From NCBI GenBank assembly GCA_934234215.1, contig CAKQHB010000035.1, forward strand, positions 1-21,369: a DNA stretch of 21,369 nt, in the 5' to 3' direction. The translations under genes were made by a program, and so were the position numbers. Position 1 is the first letter of the stretch. Every line of letters starts with the position of its first letter. The notes below the pieces were generated by a model. That model was not told the DNA's origin, searched no databases, and saw only the letters and a list, made by a program, of their open reading frames with translations. Positions 1 to 8,227 of this stretch are shown one piece after another. The DNA is from an uncultured Cuneatibacter sp. (GTDB lineage: Bacteria; Bacillota; Clostridia; Lachnospirales; Lachnospiraceae).

Positions 1-260
1 TTTTCTGCTCATTATTTGGATATATTCTATATTTATATGCCTTTAACATCCACTGTCACCTTCTTTCTCAACCTTGTTTTTCTATATATCTTTTCAGCAT
101 TTCTTCCTATATTTGCAGACGAAAATAATGTGATATTGTAATTAGTATTTGTGTCTGTTTTTAGATTTCCATGCTCCCATGCCATGAGTATACAATAATT
201 TCTGATTTTGGGCTACCTTAACCCACCGTCTAAAGCCAGTGGGATTGCGGTAGCCTTATT
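1..260. other. AT-rich intergenic region at left edge
   Basis: No convincing gene is visible here on either strand. The stretch is much more AT-rich than its surroundings and lies downstream of the minus-strand kinase gene. On the minus strand GTGACA (about 53-58) is followed after 16-17 bases by TATAAAT-like bases, so a weak promoter reading out of the left edge is possible but not well supported. The right part holds the hairpin listed separately. Confidence 0.5.
211..255. terminator. Hairpin after the hybrid kinase gene, probable terminator
   Basis: GGCTACC (211-217) pairs with GGTAGCC (249-255), and inside it CCCAC (222-226) pairs with GTGGG (239-243). It starts 5 bases beyond the stop codon of the minus-strand kinase gene, where a terminator is expected. 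A T-rich run (CTTATTT) follows the stem only in the plus direction; in the minus direction the sequence after the stem is CAAAATC. Termination of the kinase transcript is therefore plausible but not textbook, and the hairpin may work better for transcripts entering from the left. Confidence 0.5.
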
Positions 261-3200
261 TCAAATCCACCGATCCAGCACTTTCCTCAGTTCCACCAGA
301 TCGATCGGCTTTCCCAGATACCCATTCACGCCGCTTTTGTATGCCAGCTCTTTGTCTTCCTGGAACAGGTTTGCGGACAATGCGATGATCGGGATGCTCT
401 GATAGACTCTGTTTACGCCAGTCAGTCCGCGGATCTGTGCGGTGGCGGCATTTCCATCTAATATCGGCATCTGAACATCCATGAAGATCAGTCGATAATA
501 ATCCGCAGGATGTGACAGCAGCAGGTCGATTGCCTCCTGACCATTTGCGGCATGTTCCGCCTGCAAATTGACGCTGACTAACAGTTCCCGCAAAATCTCC
601 CAGTTGAGTTCGTTGTCTTCCGCCACAAGGACGCGCTGTCCTACATACTGAATGTCCAACGCCTTCCGCTTTGCTTCCCGTTCAGTGAGAGAAGGCTTAA
701 CTTCCTGCATGGTCTCTATCTTTTGTGCAGATGTCTGCTGTTCTGTTTTCAGCAGAACTGTCACATCGAAGCGGGAGCCTTTTCCCACTTCACTTTCCAC
801 TGTAATCTCGCCATCCATCAGATGTACAAGCCGCGATGCGATACTAAGTCCCAGTCCGGTGCCTTCAACCTGTTCTGTCTGCGGGCGGTATTCCCGCTGA
901 AATGCCTCGAATACGGTCTTCTGAAACTCGCTGCTCATACCGATGCCGTCATCCTCACAGCAGAAACGGCAGCGCTGTTTTGCACCGATTGTCCGCTCCG
1001 ACCAGGCACGGAAGGTAATGTTTCCGCCCTCCGGCGTGTATTTGATAGCGTTCGTCATGAGATTCAGGAAGATCTGCAGCAGTCTGCCGCCGTCTCCGAT
1101 GACACATTCCTGCTCCAGTCCGGATAGATCCAGAATACGGTTCATCCGTTTCTTTTCCGCTGCCTGCTCTGTCATATCGTACATCGTATGCAGCCGCTCT
1201 TTCAGATCGATCCGCTCCTCCGACAACTCCATCCGTCCACTCTCGATGCGGGACATATCCAACACTTCTTCTACTAACTGCAGCAGGTGTCCGCTGGCGA
1301 CTTCGATCTTTTCCAGACATTCCTCCACCTTCCCCTGCTCCGGCAAATGCATCCGCGCAATCTGAGTCATGCCGACAATGGCATTTAACGGTGTGCGGAT
1401 ATCGTGGGACATACTGGACAGAAAACGGCTCTTTGCCTGACTCGCTTCTCTGGCCTGTGCACTGGCAAGCTTCACCGCGTCTAACAGCTGCTCCCGCTGG
1501 CGCTCCTGCTGATCCACATCCTGAATGCAGACGGTGATCTTATGCAGGACAGTCTGAGACTCCTCTGCCTCCAGAAACTGTATACGCACCCAGCGCTCCT
1601 GCGCACTCTCTCGAATCCGGACTGTCTTTTCCAACAGGCCATCCGCCTCGTAAATGCGGTTGGACAAACTCTGAACACCTGTCAGCTGTTCCAGCTGCAC
1701 CCAATCACTGGGATTTACGATTTTTCGCAGATCTGACATCAAAAAGCTGGAGAAGCTGCCGTCTGTAACATTGGAGAAACATTCTGTTTTTGTTCTCTCT
1801 CCACGATAGACTACCTGATATTCATCTTTTAACAGATCCACATACAGAATGAGCATCGCCGTCTTTTCCAGCGACTGCAACGCTTTGATTTTTTCTGCCT
1901 GTGCTTCCCGCTCCATCGCATCCGCCATGGATTCCGGCAACTCCGAATGTTCCGGGCGCTCCGGAACATCCTGCATATATGTCTGATACGTCTCGTAATA
2001 GGTGCGCAATCTGCCTGCGCCGCACTGGTACTTCATTGCCTCTCTGAGAGGCTCATTTTCCAGAATGAGCTGCACCAGCTCCGGATGATACTGTGTACCG
2101 GCTCCCTCTGTCAGCTCCTCCAGTACTTCATCAAATTCTTTTGTCTTGCAATATACATGACCGATTGCATCCGTTCCAGCGTCCAGACAGTCGCAGATTC
2201 GAATCAGATCAATGAAGAAACGATCCGGCGATGCCGTATTGTCAAATGCCTCCGGATAGCCGCTCTTGCCATCGTAAGAGCGATGATGTCCCCGGATAAT
2301 ATCCACATACGGGTGAAGACGTTCTGACAGACATGCCAGCTTATAGCCTTCCTCGGTGTGCTGTCGCAGCTGATTCATCTCGCTTTCGCACAGTTTTCGA
2401 TCCTGCTTGTCCATAACAGCTGCATAGCGTGCCTTTCCGATATCAAATATCATGGAAGCTTCCGCTACGAACGCCTCAAACTCCTGCCTTTTTTCCAGTA
2501 CCTCTACCACGGAGGCAGTTCCCAGAGAGGACACCAGCAGCTCCGGACACTTTTCGAACACCGCACGAAGCAGCATAGAGGACAACTGACGTACCTGCAC
2601 CGCATGAAGCAAAATCGTCTCATTTCGGCTGACCAGCACATTCATGATGAAGCTGAAATCCGCATTTTCCTCCCGCACGATTTTTAATAACCAGGGGAGA
2701 TTGTCGATGATGGCACCGTTCACATATGTTGCCTCCTGATAGCGGGGAAGTTCCTCAAAAAATGCCATCAGCCTTTGTTCCATATAAGCGCGACGCGCAT
2801 CCTGATCCCGAAGACAATTTTCCGGATCGGCATAATAGCCGAGAATATTCGGCATGAAATACAGCGTCACATCAAAATAAAGTCCAGCGTAGAAATTCTC
2901 CGGATCTTCCATCAGTGGTTGATGGTTCCACACATATTCGCAGTAATCCAGACTCTTATCCGCATACTCCTGCAGCGATATTTTGTTCTGAAAATATTCT
3001 CCGCGAAAATAATTGGCATAAATCTGCCATTCCATCTCATGTTCGTTCGGATTCTCCCGCACCGCATCCTCGTACAGTTCCTGCAGCACGTTCCACATCT
3101 GTTCCCGGTAAGGCTCCTCGATCTCGTCTACCTGATCGACGCTGCACACCCAGTTTCCGTACACGATATACTTCAGAGAGCGGATGCTCTCATCAAAGTC

Positions 3201-3842
3201 ATACCATTCTCCATCCCGCTCCCGCACTTTCTCATCGGTATAAACGGCAAGTGCCCGTTCCAATTCTCTGACCGCCTGCTTCTTCTCCGCCAACGGCCAC
3301 CAGTTCATCACAACTGCACAGCAGTTAAAATACGAATCCAGCACGATCTCCCGCATTTTCCGACTCTCAAAGTCTTCGTAGTGCGCCATCTCCTGCCGGA
3401 GCTCATCGAAGCACTCATAAGCACGCTTTCCATACTCGTCTCCGCCATGGGAATTATACGCTCTTCCCAGCAGGCGCAGTACTTCCATCCAGTTACTTTG
3501 ATTTCTCTTTGCATAATAGCTGCGAAGCAGCTCTGCAACCTCCATACACACAACGGTATCTTGAAATCCGGCTTTTTGATACTCCAAGATCTGCTTCAGC
3601 AACTCATCCGCCAGCTCCTCCGTCAACGTCACTGCGCCTTTCAGGATCGGACGCAGGTACAGGTTCAGCATTGCCTCGTTTTCTACATACAGAGAGCGCA
3701 TCATTTCTGACCGTTCCCGCAGATTCTCCACCCAAACTTCCTGATCCTTCGCATTGCGGACTACATCCTGCAGGCGCATGCCTTTTTCAAGATTGTCCCG
3801 ATATCTCTGATAAAATTCCGCAATGTTTCTCCGCGTGATCAT
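261..3842 (-). CDS. Cytoplasmic hybrid histidine kinase with degenerate HD-GYP domain and receiver
   Basis: This 1193-residue protein has no signal peptide or membrane segment. Residues 1-400 are helix-rich and TPR-like, with no family I can name. Residues 405-600 resemble an HD-GYP domain: H413, FDIGK (466-470), H495, HH (519-520), DGKSGYP (524-530) and D551. The HD signature is changed to Phe-Asp at 466-467. A PAS-like segment spans about 655-775. HisKA follows with H813 in SHDIRTP, then HATPase_c with N931, DDGIGM (964-969) and GTGLGL (994-999). A receiver domain covers about 1070-1193 with phospho-acceptor D1122, S1156 and K1178. The protein should autophosphorylate and pass phosphate to its own receiver; the output partner is unknown. 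The ATG is preceded by AAGGGGG about 9 bases upstream. It follows the CHASE kinase gene by 35 bases, so the two are probably co-transcribed. Its signal is unknown. Whether the HD-GYP part hydrolyses c-di-GMP is doubtful because a metal-ligand His is missing. Confidence 0.9.
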   Translation of the reverse strand: MITRRNIAEFYQRYRDNLEKGMRLQDVVRNAKDQEVWVENLRERSEMMRSLYVENEAMLNLYLRPILKGAVTLTEELADELLKQILEYQKAGFQDTVVCMEVAELLRSYYAKRNQSNWMEVLRLLGRAYNSHGGDEYGKRAYECFDELRQEMAHYEDFESRKMREIVLDSYFNCCAVVMNWWPLAEKKQAVRELERALAVYTDEKVRERDGEWYDFDESIRSLKYIVYGNWVCSVDQVDEIEEPYREQMWNVLQELYEDAVRENPNEHEMEWQIYANYFRGEYFQNKISLQEYADKSLDYCEYVWNHQPLMEDPENFYAGLYFDVTLYFMPNILGYYADPENCLRDQDARRAYMEQRLMAFFEELPRYQEATYVNGAIIDNLPWLLKIVREENADFSFIMNVLVSRNETILLHAVQVRQLSSMLLRAVFEKCPELLVSSLGTASVVEVLEKRQEFEAFVAEASMIFDIGKARYAAVMDKQDRKLCESEMNQLRQHTEEGYKLACLSERLHPYVDIIRGHHRSYDGKSGYPEAFDNTASPDRFFIDLIRICDCLDAGTDAIGHVYCKTKEFDEVLEELTEGAGTQYHPELVQLILENEPLREAMKYQCGAGRLRTYYETYQTYMQDVPERPEHSELPESMADAMEREAQAEKIKALQSLEKTAMLILYVDLLKDEYQVVYRGERTKTECFSNVTDGSFSSFLMSDLRKIVNPSDWVQLEQLTGVQSLSNRIYEADGLLEKTVRIRESAQERWVRIQFLEAEESQTVLHKITVCIQDVDQQERQREQLLDAVKLASAQAREASQAKSRFLSSMSHDIRTPLNAIVGMTQIARMHLPEQGKVEECLEKIEVASGHLLQLVEEVLDMSRIESGRMELSEERIDLKERLHTMYDMTEQAAEKKRMNRILDLSGLEQECVIGDGGRLLQIFLNLMTNAIKYTPEGGNITFRAWSERTIGAKQRCRFCCEDDGIGMSSEFQKTVFEAFQREYRPQTEQVEGTGLGLSIASRLVHLMDGEITVESEVGKGSRFDVTVLLKTEQQTSAQKIETMQEVKPSLTEREAKRKALDIQYVGQRVLVAEDNELNWEILRELLVSVNLQAEHAANGQEAIDLLLSHPADYYRLIFMDVQMPILDGNAATAQIRGLTGVNRVYQSIPIIALSANLFQEDKELAYKSGVNGYLGKPIDLVELRKVLDRWI

Positions 3843-3877
3843 GGCAGTGTCCCCCTTGCCGATAATTGGTAGCTTTA

Positions 3878-5971
3878 TTATACATACTTTTCGTGCAAAT
3901 TACGACAGGTTTCTACGCAAAGATACGCTCCAATTCCGCAAAGAGCGCTGTCATATTCAATCGGCTTTGCGATATGCCCGTTCATGTCCACTGCAAATGC
4001 CTTTTTGCGATCTTCCTCAAATGCATTTGCTGTCATCGCCACAATGGGAATGTTTTCGCGACCATCTGTCCGTTTCCGGATCTGCTCTGTCGCCTCGTAG
4101 CCATTCATCTTCGGCATCTGAATGTCCATCAGGATCAGATCATAATAGCCCACCGGCTGTTCCTCCAGCATCTGAATACATTCTTCGCCATTTTCCGCCA
4201 ACTCTACGATAAATCCTGCCGCCTGCAAAATCGTCATAGCAATCTCTGCATTGAGTGCATTGTCCTCCGCCAGCAGGATCCGCTTTCCCTGGAGATTTTC
4301 GGACAATTTCTTTTGATCCTTCTCCTCTGTCTCCCGGATCTGTTCTTCCGTTGCAGTCTCAAAAGACAGCACTACTGTAAACTTCGTACCTTCCCCAACC
4401 TTACTTTCTACCGAAATGGTACCATCCATCAGCTCCACAAGAGATTTCACAATGTGCAGACCCAGACCGGCACCGGCGACCTTGCTCTCCGTGGATGTGT
4501 GCTCTCTCGTAAACTCCTCAAACACATGGGGCAAATACTCTTCACTCATGCCAATGCCCGTATCCGCCACTACGATCTGATACCGGACAAACTTCTCCTG
4601 TTCCGCCGGAAGCTCCTGAATTTCCACGGAAATCGAACCGCCGTCCGGCGTATATTTCACTGCGTTGCTCACTAGATTCAGGAAAATTTCCCGCACTTTT
4701 GTCTCATCACCGATAACGTATTTGTTCTCCGCCTCGCAAATACAGCGATAGTTCAGATGCTTCTCCTGAATCGTCGGCTCAAACACCGCATTCAGCGATT
4801 CCATCAGCTGATCCGCAGAACTTATGTCCCGGCGCAGGATTGCTTTTCCGTTCTCAATGCGTGCCATCTCCAACACATGATTGATGAGCGACAGCAAAAA
4901 AGAGCTGGAAGATTTGATTTTCTCAAGATAGTCCTTCACTTTCTCCCGGTCGTCCAGATGTTCCTCCAACAGGTTCGAAAATCCGATGATCGCATTCATC
5001 GGCGTTCGAATGTCATGACTCATATTGAACAAAAATCGTGTCTTCGCCTCATTCGCTGCCCTCGCCTCTGCTGCGGACCGCTCCAGTTCTTCCGCATGGA
5101 GCTCGTCTCTACGACGATGTACCTGCAGCTGCCAATATCCTGCCATCGTCATCACACCCAAAAGCACTGTCAGAGAGACGATTGCGATTGTCTGCTCTAT
5201 GGACACCCATCCCTGCTTCGGAGTAATGTCCACATACCATGTATCATTTGGCACTTTACATGCCACTTCCAGACAATCCTCTGGCACAGACTCCGTACTC
5301 TCCGCCAGCACGAGTGTTCCTTCCCCCGTCTCGTCATCCTTTTTCCAGATCTTGTACTGATATCCGGCGCTCTCCAGCTTGTTCAGCTCCACCTCATTCA
5401 AAAACTTCTCCCAGTTCAGCACAAGGACTGAAAATCCCCAGAACTGTTCTTCCCCTTCTGTACTGCTCGTATAGATTGGATCAAACAGCAGCATACCCGT
5501 GCCGCCCTGCACCAGCTCAAACGGTCCTGCGATCGTGTACTCGCCGGTCTCTTTTGCGCGATTCGCCTCCTCTTTGCGTTCCGGATGTGTCAGCATATTG
5601 ATGCCCACAGCCTCCTCGTTTTTCAGATAGGGAAAAGCCTGCGTCACAATACCATCTTTTGCGATTTCGTACGCTTCCACAACGCCGTCTGTATCCGCCA
5701 TCAGGGACGACAATTTGCTGAATTCCTCGTCTGTCACTTCATGCCCGGTCTCCACGATACGCTTGATCAGCTCCGACTGCGTCAGATACCGGTTCAGCTG
5801 CGACTCGATCTGTGCGATCGCAGACTCTGCCGTATACCCGGCTCGCAGCTGCTCTTCTTTTTTCTGGTTGGAATTCAGCAGTCCGCCAAGGACAGATCCC
5901 AACAGTATAACGGTGAGAAAAATCAAAATCGCTTCTATCTTTTTACCTGTCTTCCACTTTTCTGCCTTCAT
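3878..5971 (-). CDS. CHASE-domain hybrid sensor histidine kinase, C-terminus apparently frameshifted
   Basis: This 697-residue membrane sensor kinase has TM1 at about 13-33 and an extracytoplasmic CHASE domain at about 45-250, recognised by the FPYLKNEEAVGINMLTHP segment (113-130) and the following TIAGP. TM2 is at about 258-281. The cytoplasmic part holds HisKA (H319 in SHDIRTP), HATPase_c (N436, DTGIGM 470-475, AGLGL 501-505) and a receiver (D616 in LMDIQMP, K669). CHASE domains bind small extracellular ligands; this one's ligand cannot be told. The last 25 residues after KPIE (669-672) do not resemble a receiver end. If one T at 3955 is removed, the frame reads KPIEMTALFAELERIFA and stops at 3913-3915, which matches the neighbouring kinase's KPIDLVELRKVL. 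The start ATG follows a purine-rich GGAGAAGAAGAGAGAACG. It is first in the kinase pair. Confidence 0.88.
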   Translation of the reverse strand: MKAEKWKTGKKIEAILIFLTVILLGSVLGGLLNSNQKKEEQLRAGYTAESAIAQIESQLNRYLTQSELIKRIVETGHEVTDEEFSKLSSLMADTDGVVEAYEIAKDGIVTQAFPYLKNEEAVGINMLTHPERKEEANRAKETGEYTIAGPFELVQGGTGMLLFDPIYTSSTEGEEQFWGFSVLVLNWEKFLNEVELNKLESAGYQYKIWKKDDETGEGTLVLAESTESVPEDCLEVACKVPNDTWYVDITPKQGWVSIEQTIAIVSLTVLLGVMTMAGYWQLQVHRRRDELHAEELERSAAEARAANEAKTRFLFNMSHDIRTPMNAIIGFSNLLEEHLDDREKVKDYLEKIKSSSSFLLSLINHVLEMARIENGKAILRRDISSADQLMESLNAVFEPTIQEKHLNYRCICEAENKYVIGDETKVREIFLNLVSNAVKYTPDGGSISVEIQELPAEQEKFVRYQIVVADTGIGMSEEYLPHVFEEFTREHTSTESKVAGAGLGLHIVKSLVELMDGTISVESKVGEGTKFTVVLSFETATEEQIRETEEKDQKKLSENLQGKRILLAEDNALNAEIAMTILQAAGFIVELAENGEECIQMLEEQPVGYYDLILMDIQMPKMNGYEATEQIRKRTDGRENIPIVAMTANAFEEDRKKAFAVDMNGHIAKPIEYDSALCGIGAYLCVETCRNLHEKYV

Positions 5972-6010
5972 CGTTCTCTCTTCTTCTCCATCGTCTTCAT
6001 TCCACTCCTG

Positions 6011-6081
6011 ACTGTCGGCTTTTTATGCTATAACCGGGTATCCGGTCTCAATCCCCGGTTATAGCACAAAAAGCCGACAGT
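6011..6081. repeat. 28-bp near-perfect inverted repeat upstream of the kinase operon
   Basis: Arms 6011-6038 and 6054-6081 are complementary over 28 positions with a single exception, around a 15-base loop. In minus-strand RNA the exception is a G-U pair; in plus-strand RNA it is an A-C mismatch. That bias suggests the structure is used in minus-strand transcripts. The right arm shares bases 6073-6081 with the terminator stem at 6073-6110, so the two hairpins cannot both form fully. It lies 40 bases upstream of the CHASE kinase start. A weak promoter candidate on the minus strand (TTGAGA 6046-6051, 18-base spacer, CATAAA 6022-6027) falls inside it. Confidence 0.75.
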
Positions 6082-6110
6082 ACATGAATTTTAGATCATG
6101 CACTGCCGAC
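6068..6110 (-). terminator. Intrinsic terminator of the GH120 transcript
   Basis: On the minus strand GTCGGCAGTGCATGA (6110-6096) pairs with TCATGTACTGTCGGC (6087-6073), giving a 15-bp stem with three G-U pairs and an 8-base loop. A TTTTT run (6072-6068) follows directly. It lies 36 bases after the stop codon of the GH120 gene. This separates the leuB-ilvD-ilvB-GH120 block from the kinase pair. Confidence 0.8.
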
Positions 6111-6145
6111 CTTCGTTATAGACTTTTTGTCTTCGCGAAAAAACC

Positions 6146-8158
6146 TTACAGACCCTTTGTCTCTGCTCCGCCTGCTGCAAACGGTCCTGCAAGCGGTCTT
6201 GCACCGGCATCCTTTCCGAAGAAATCTTCCCGGAAAATGATCGGGGTGCCATCCGGATTCTCAAACTTCTGCTCCGGCTCAAATGCCATGCCCAACGTCT
6301 CCGTTGTGATCAGCTCAGAGCCTTCCTTCGGCAGGAAGTCATACAGATTTGTCTTGAGTGTGTAGGAACCATCTGCTTCCTCGGACACCGATACGGTAAC
6401 CTTATGCTCGTTATCCACGATTGCCTGTTCTTTGGACATGGGCTTTGCACCGTTGAAATAAACATTGCCGCCTGCCCATACCGGCAGTTCACTGTAATAG
6501 CGGTCGCTTGGCTCGGAGCCCATACCGCAGTAGCCCTCAAACTGTGCCTTGTACTCTTCCTCGGTTGGATAATTCTCATACGGGAATGTACCTGCAAACA
6601 GATTGTCATCTCTCCACTCGCTATCCTTTGCCGGTGCCAGAAGTGCCTGCATTTCCGGACGGATCTCCTGCTGTACAAAGATGTTGTTATAGAAACGCAT
6701 ATCGCCGTGCAGGATCGTCATAAATCCGGCAACCTCGGTGCGATGATGCATGTGATACGGCGTATATCTCGGAGACTTCTTTGTCTTAGAACCATTGTTG
6801 ACGCCACGGCCAACTGCAGTCATAGAACCGGCGATCAGGTTATGTACCAGCGCAACGCCCTGTGTCGGCAGTTTCAAAGAAACGTCAGACAGCAGTACAT
6901 TGTGATCGATCAGTGTCGGTCCGTGGGAAACTTCTACGAAAATATCCTCACCGGCATCTTCGGACGCTGCCACACTCTCCGTCTCCGGAATGCTGTTGTC
7001 AAAAAACAGGTTCTGGGTCACACGGGTGCCCTGTGCCTGCCAGTCCAACCACAGACCACGGGTGCAGTGGAAGAAACGGTTTCTGCGGATGATAACATCA
7101 ATGGCTGCATGCATCTTGATACCGCCAATCTCTGCGCCGCCCAGATTCTGCTTGTTGTTGATATGGTGAATCGTGTTGTCCTCGATGATGGAGAATACAC
7201 CGCCCAGATGTCCTACGATACCCGTCTGTCCACAATCGTGAATGTTACATCTGCGGATGATATGAGAACCGATGTTTTCTTTTGTCCAGCCCTCAACCTG
7301 TGCCTGGCAGATGCAGTCACGCTCAGTCTGCGTGCCGTCCTTGAACTTCCAGTTCGACCACTTGTTATCATTGTTCGGCTGACGATATTTTCCGAGGGAA
7401 ATACCGGAGCACTTGGACTCCGATACGTCACAATCCTCGATAATCCAGCCCTTGGACCAGTGCGGTCCGATCATGCCTTCCTGATAGGCAGTCGGCGGAG
7501 CCCACTGAGTTGCAGCTTCTCTTACGGTGAAACCGGACAGTGTGATATAGCCAATGCCCTCTTCCTTCGGATAGAAGCAGTTGCGTCTTACACTGATCTC
7601 AACCTCTTCCTCGTTGGGGTTCTTGCCCTGGAAGTTTGCATACAGAACGGTCTCATCCTTCTCCGTGTCCTGCTCGGTGTACCAGGCATATACGGTGAAT
7701 GCCTGATCCCAAGAATCCTTGATGATCTGCGGATGCAGCACACTCTCCAGACTCAGCACCTCATACATGGACTTGTGATTCAGATACACATCGCCGGTGT
7801 GGGCGGTCATAGAAGCGATGTACCAGTCGCCGTAAACAAGCGTGGTGTAAGGATTGTATTCGCCAAAATAAGCATTCGGAATGCGTGCTGTCCACACATC
7901 GCCCTCATAGGGCTCCCAGGTCTTTACGGACTCAGCACCGGTGATGATTGCTGCCTTTTCTACTTCGGAACGGTAGACGATTCTCGCTGTCTCGGTACCG
8001 GCATGTGCTGGGCTGACATGCTCTCGGTAAACACCCGGAGCTACGATGACTTCATCACCGGGCAGTGCCAGAGCTGCTGCCTCACTGATTGTGCGGAACG
8101 GATGCGCCTTGCTGCCATCGCCGCCTCTTATCACGCTGCCATTTACATAATAAATCAT
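6146..8158 (-). CDS. GH120 family beta-xylosidase (right-handed parallel beta-helix)
   Basis: This 670-residue protein has no signal peptide, so it should act in the cytoplasm. It matches my memory of GH120 beta-xylosidases such as Thermoanaerobacterium saccharolyticum XylC along its whole length. The shared parts include the N-terminal beta-helix start (GDGSKAHPFRTI, 14-24), IGPHWSKGWIIED (230-242), GHLGGVFS (316-323) and RGLWLDWQAQGTRV (367-380). In XylC the catalytic pair lies in WLDW and FVEVSHGP; here these are D372 and E409. A roughly 15-residue insertion rich in acidic residues (about 389-404) separates them. The expected reaction is release of xylose from the non-reducing end of xylo-oligosaccharides. 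The ATG at 8158 has GGGAGG 7 bases upstream. An open extension to 8200 only translates that ribosome site. The gene follows ilvB by 69 bases and precedes a terminator, so it may be the last gene of the BCAA transcript. Confidence 0.88.
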   Translation of the reverse strand: MIYYVNGSVIRGGDGSKAHPFRTISEAAALALPGDEVIVAPGVYREHVSPAHAGTETARIVYRSEVEKAAIITGAESVKTWEPYEGDVWTARIPNAYFGEYNPYTTLVYGDWYIASMTAHTGDVYLNHKSMYEVLSLESVLHPQIIKDSWDQAFTVYAWYTEQDTEKDETVLYANFQGKNPNEEEVEISVRRNCFYPKEEGIGYITLSGFTVREAATQWAPPTAYQEGMIGPHWSKGWIIEDCDVSESKCSGISLGKYRQPNNDNKWSNWKFKDGTQTERDCICQAQVEGWTKENIGSHIIRRCNIHDCGQTGIVGHLGGVFSIIEDNTIHHINNKQNLGGAEIGGIKMHAAIDVIIRRNRFFHCTRGLWLDWQAQGTRVTQNLFFDNSIPETESVAASEDAGEDIFVEVSHGPTLIDHNVLLSDVSLKLPTQGVALVHNLIAGSMTAVGRGVNNGSKTKKSPRYTPYHMHHRTEVAGFMTILHGDMRFYNNIFVQQEIRPEMQALLAPAKDSEWRDDNLFAGTFPYENYPTEEEYKAQFEGYCGMGSEPSDRYYSELPVWAGGNVYFNGAKPMSKEQAIVDNEHKVTVSVSEEADGSYTLKTNLYDFLPKEGSELITTETLGMAFEPEQKFENPDGTPIIFREDFFGKDAGARPLAGPFAAGGAETKGL

Positions 8159-8177
8159 AGTAAAACCTCCCTTTTTC

Positions 8178-8217
8178 GCTGCCGATCCGCTTCTGCACAC
8201 CGGCAGCAGTTATTATA
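8178..8217 (-). promoter_or_regulatory. Possible weak promoter and leader hairpin before GH120
   Basis: On the minus strand a consensus -10 box TATAAT (8217-8212) lies in the ilvB-GH120 gap, but the region 17 bases upstream reads GATGAA, a poor -35. Just downstream GCTGCCG (8207-8201) can pair with CGGCAGC (8184-8178) around a 16-base loop. No T-run follows, so it is not a terminator. An activator-dependent promoter for the xylosidase is possible; read-through from ilvB is the alternative. Confidence 0.3.
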
Positions 8218-8227
8218 TGTGTTTGTT

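Noticed and set aside
8159..8200. N-terminal extension MCRSGSAAKKGGFT of the GH120 protein
   Set aside because: It translates the GGGAGG ribosome site and has no ribosome site of its own; homology begins at MIYYVNG.
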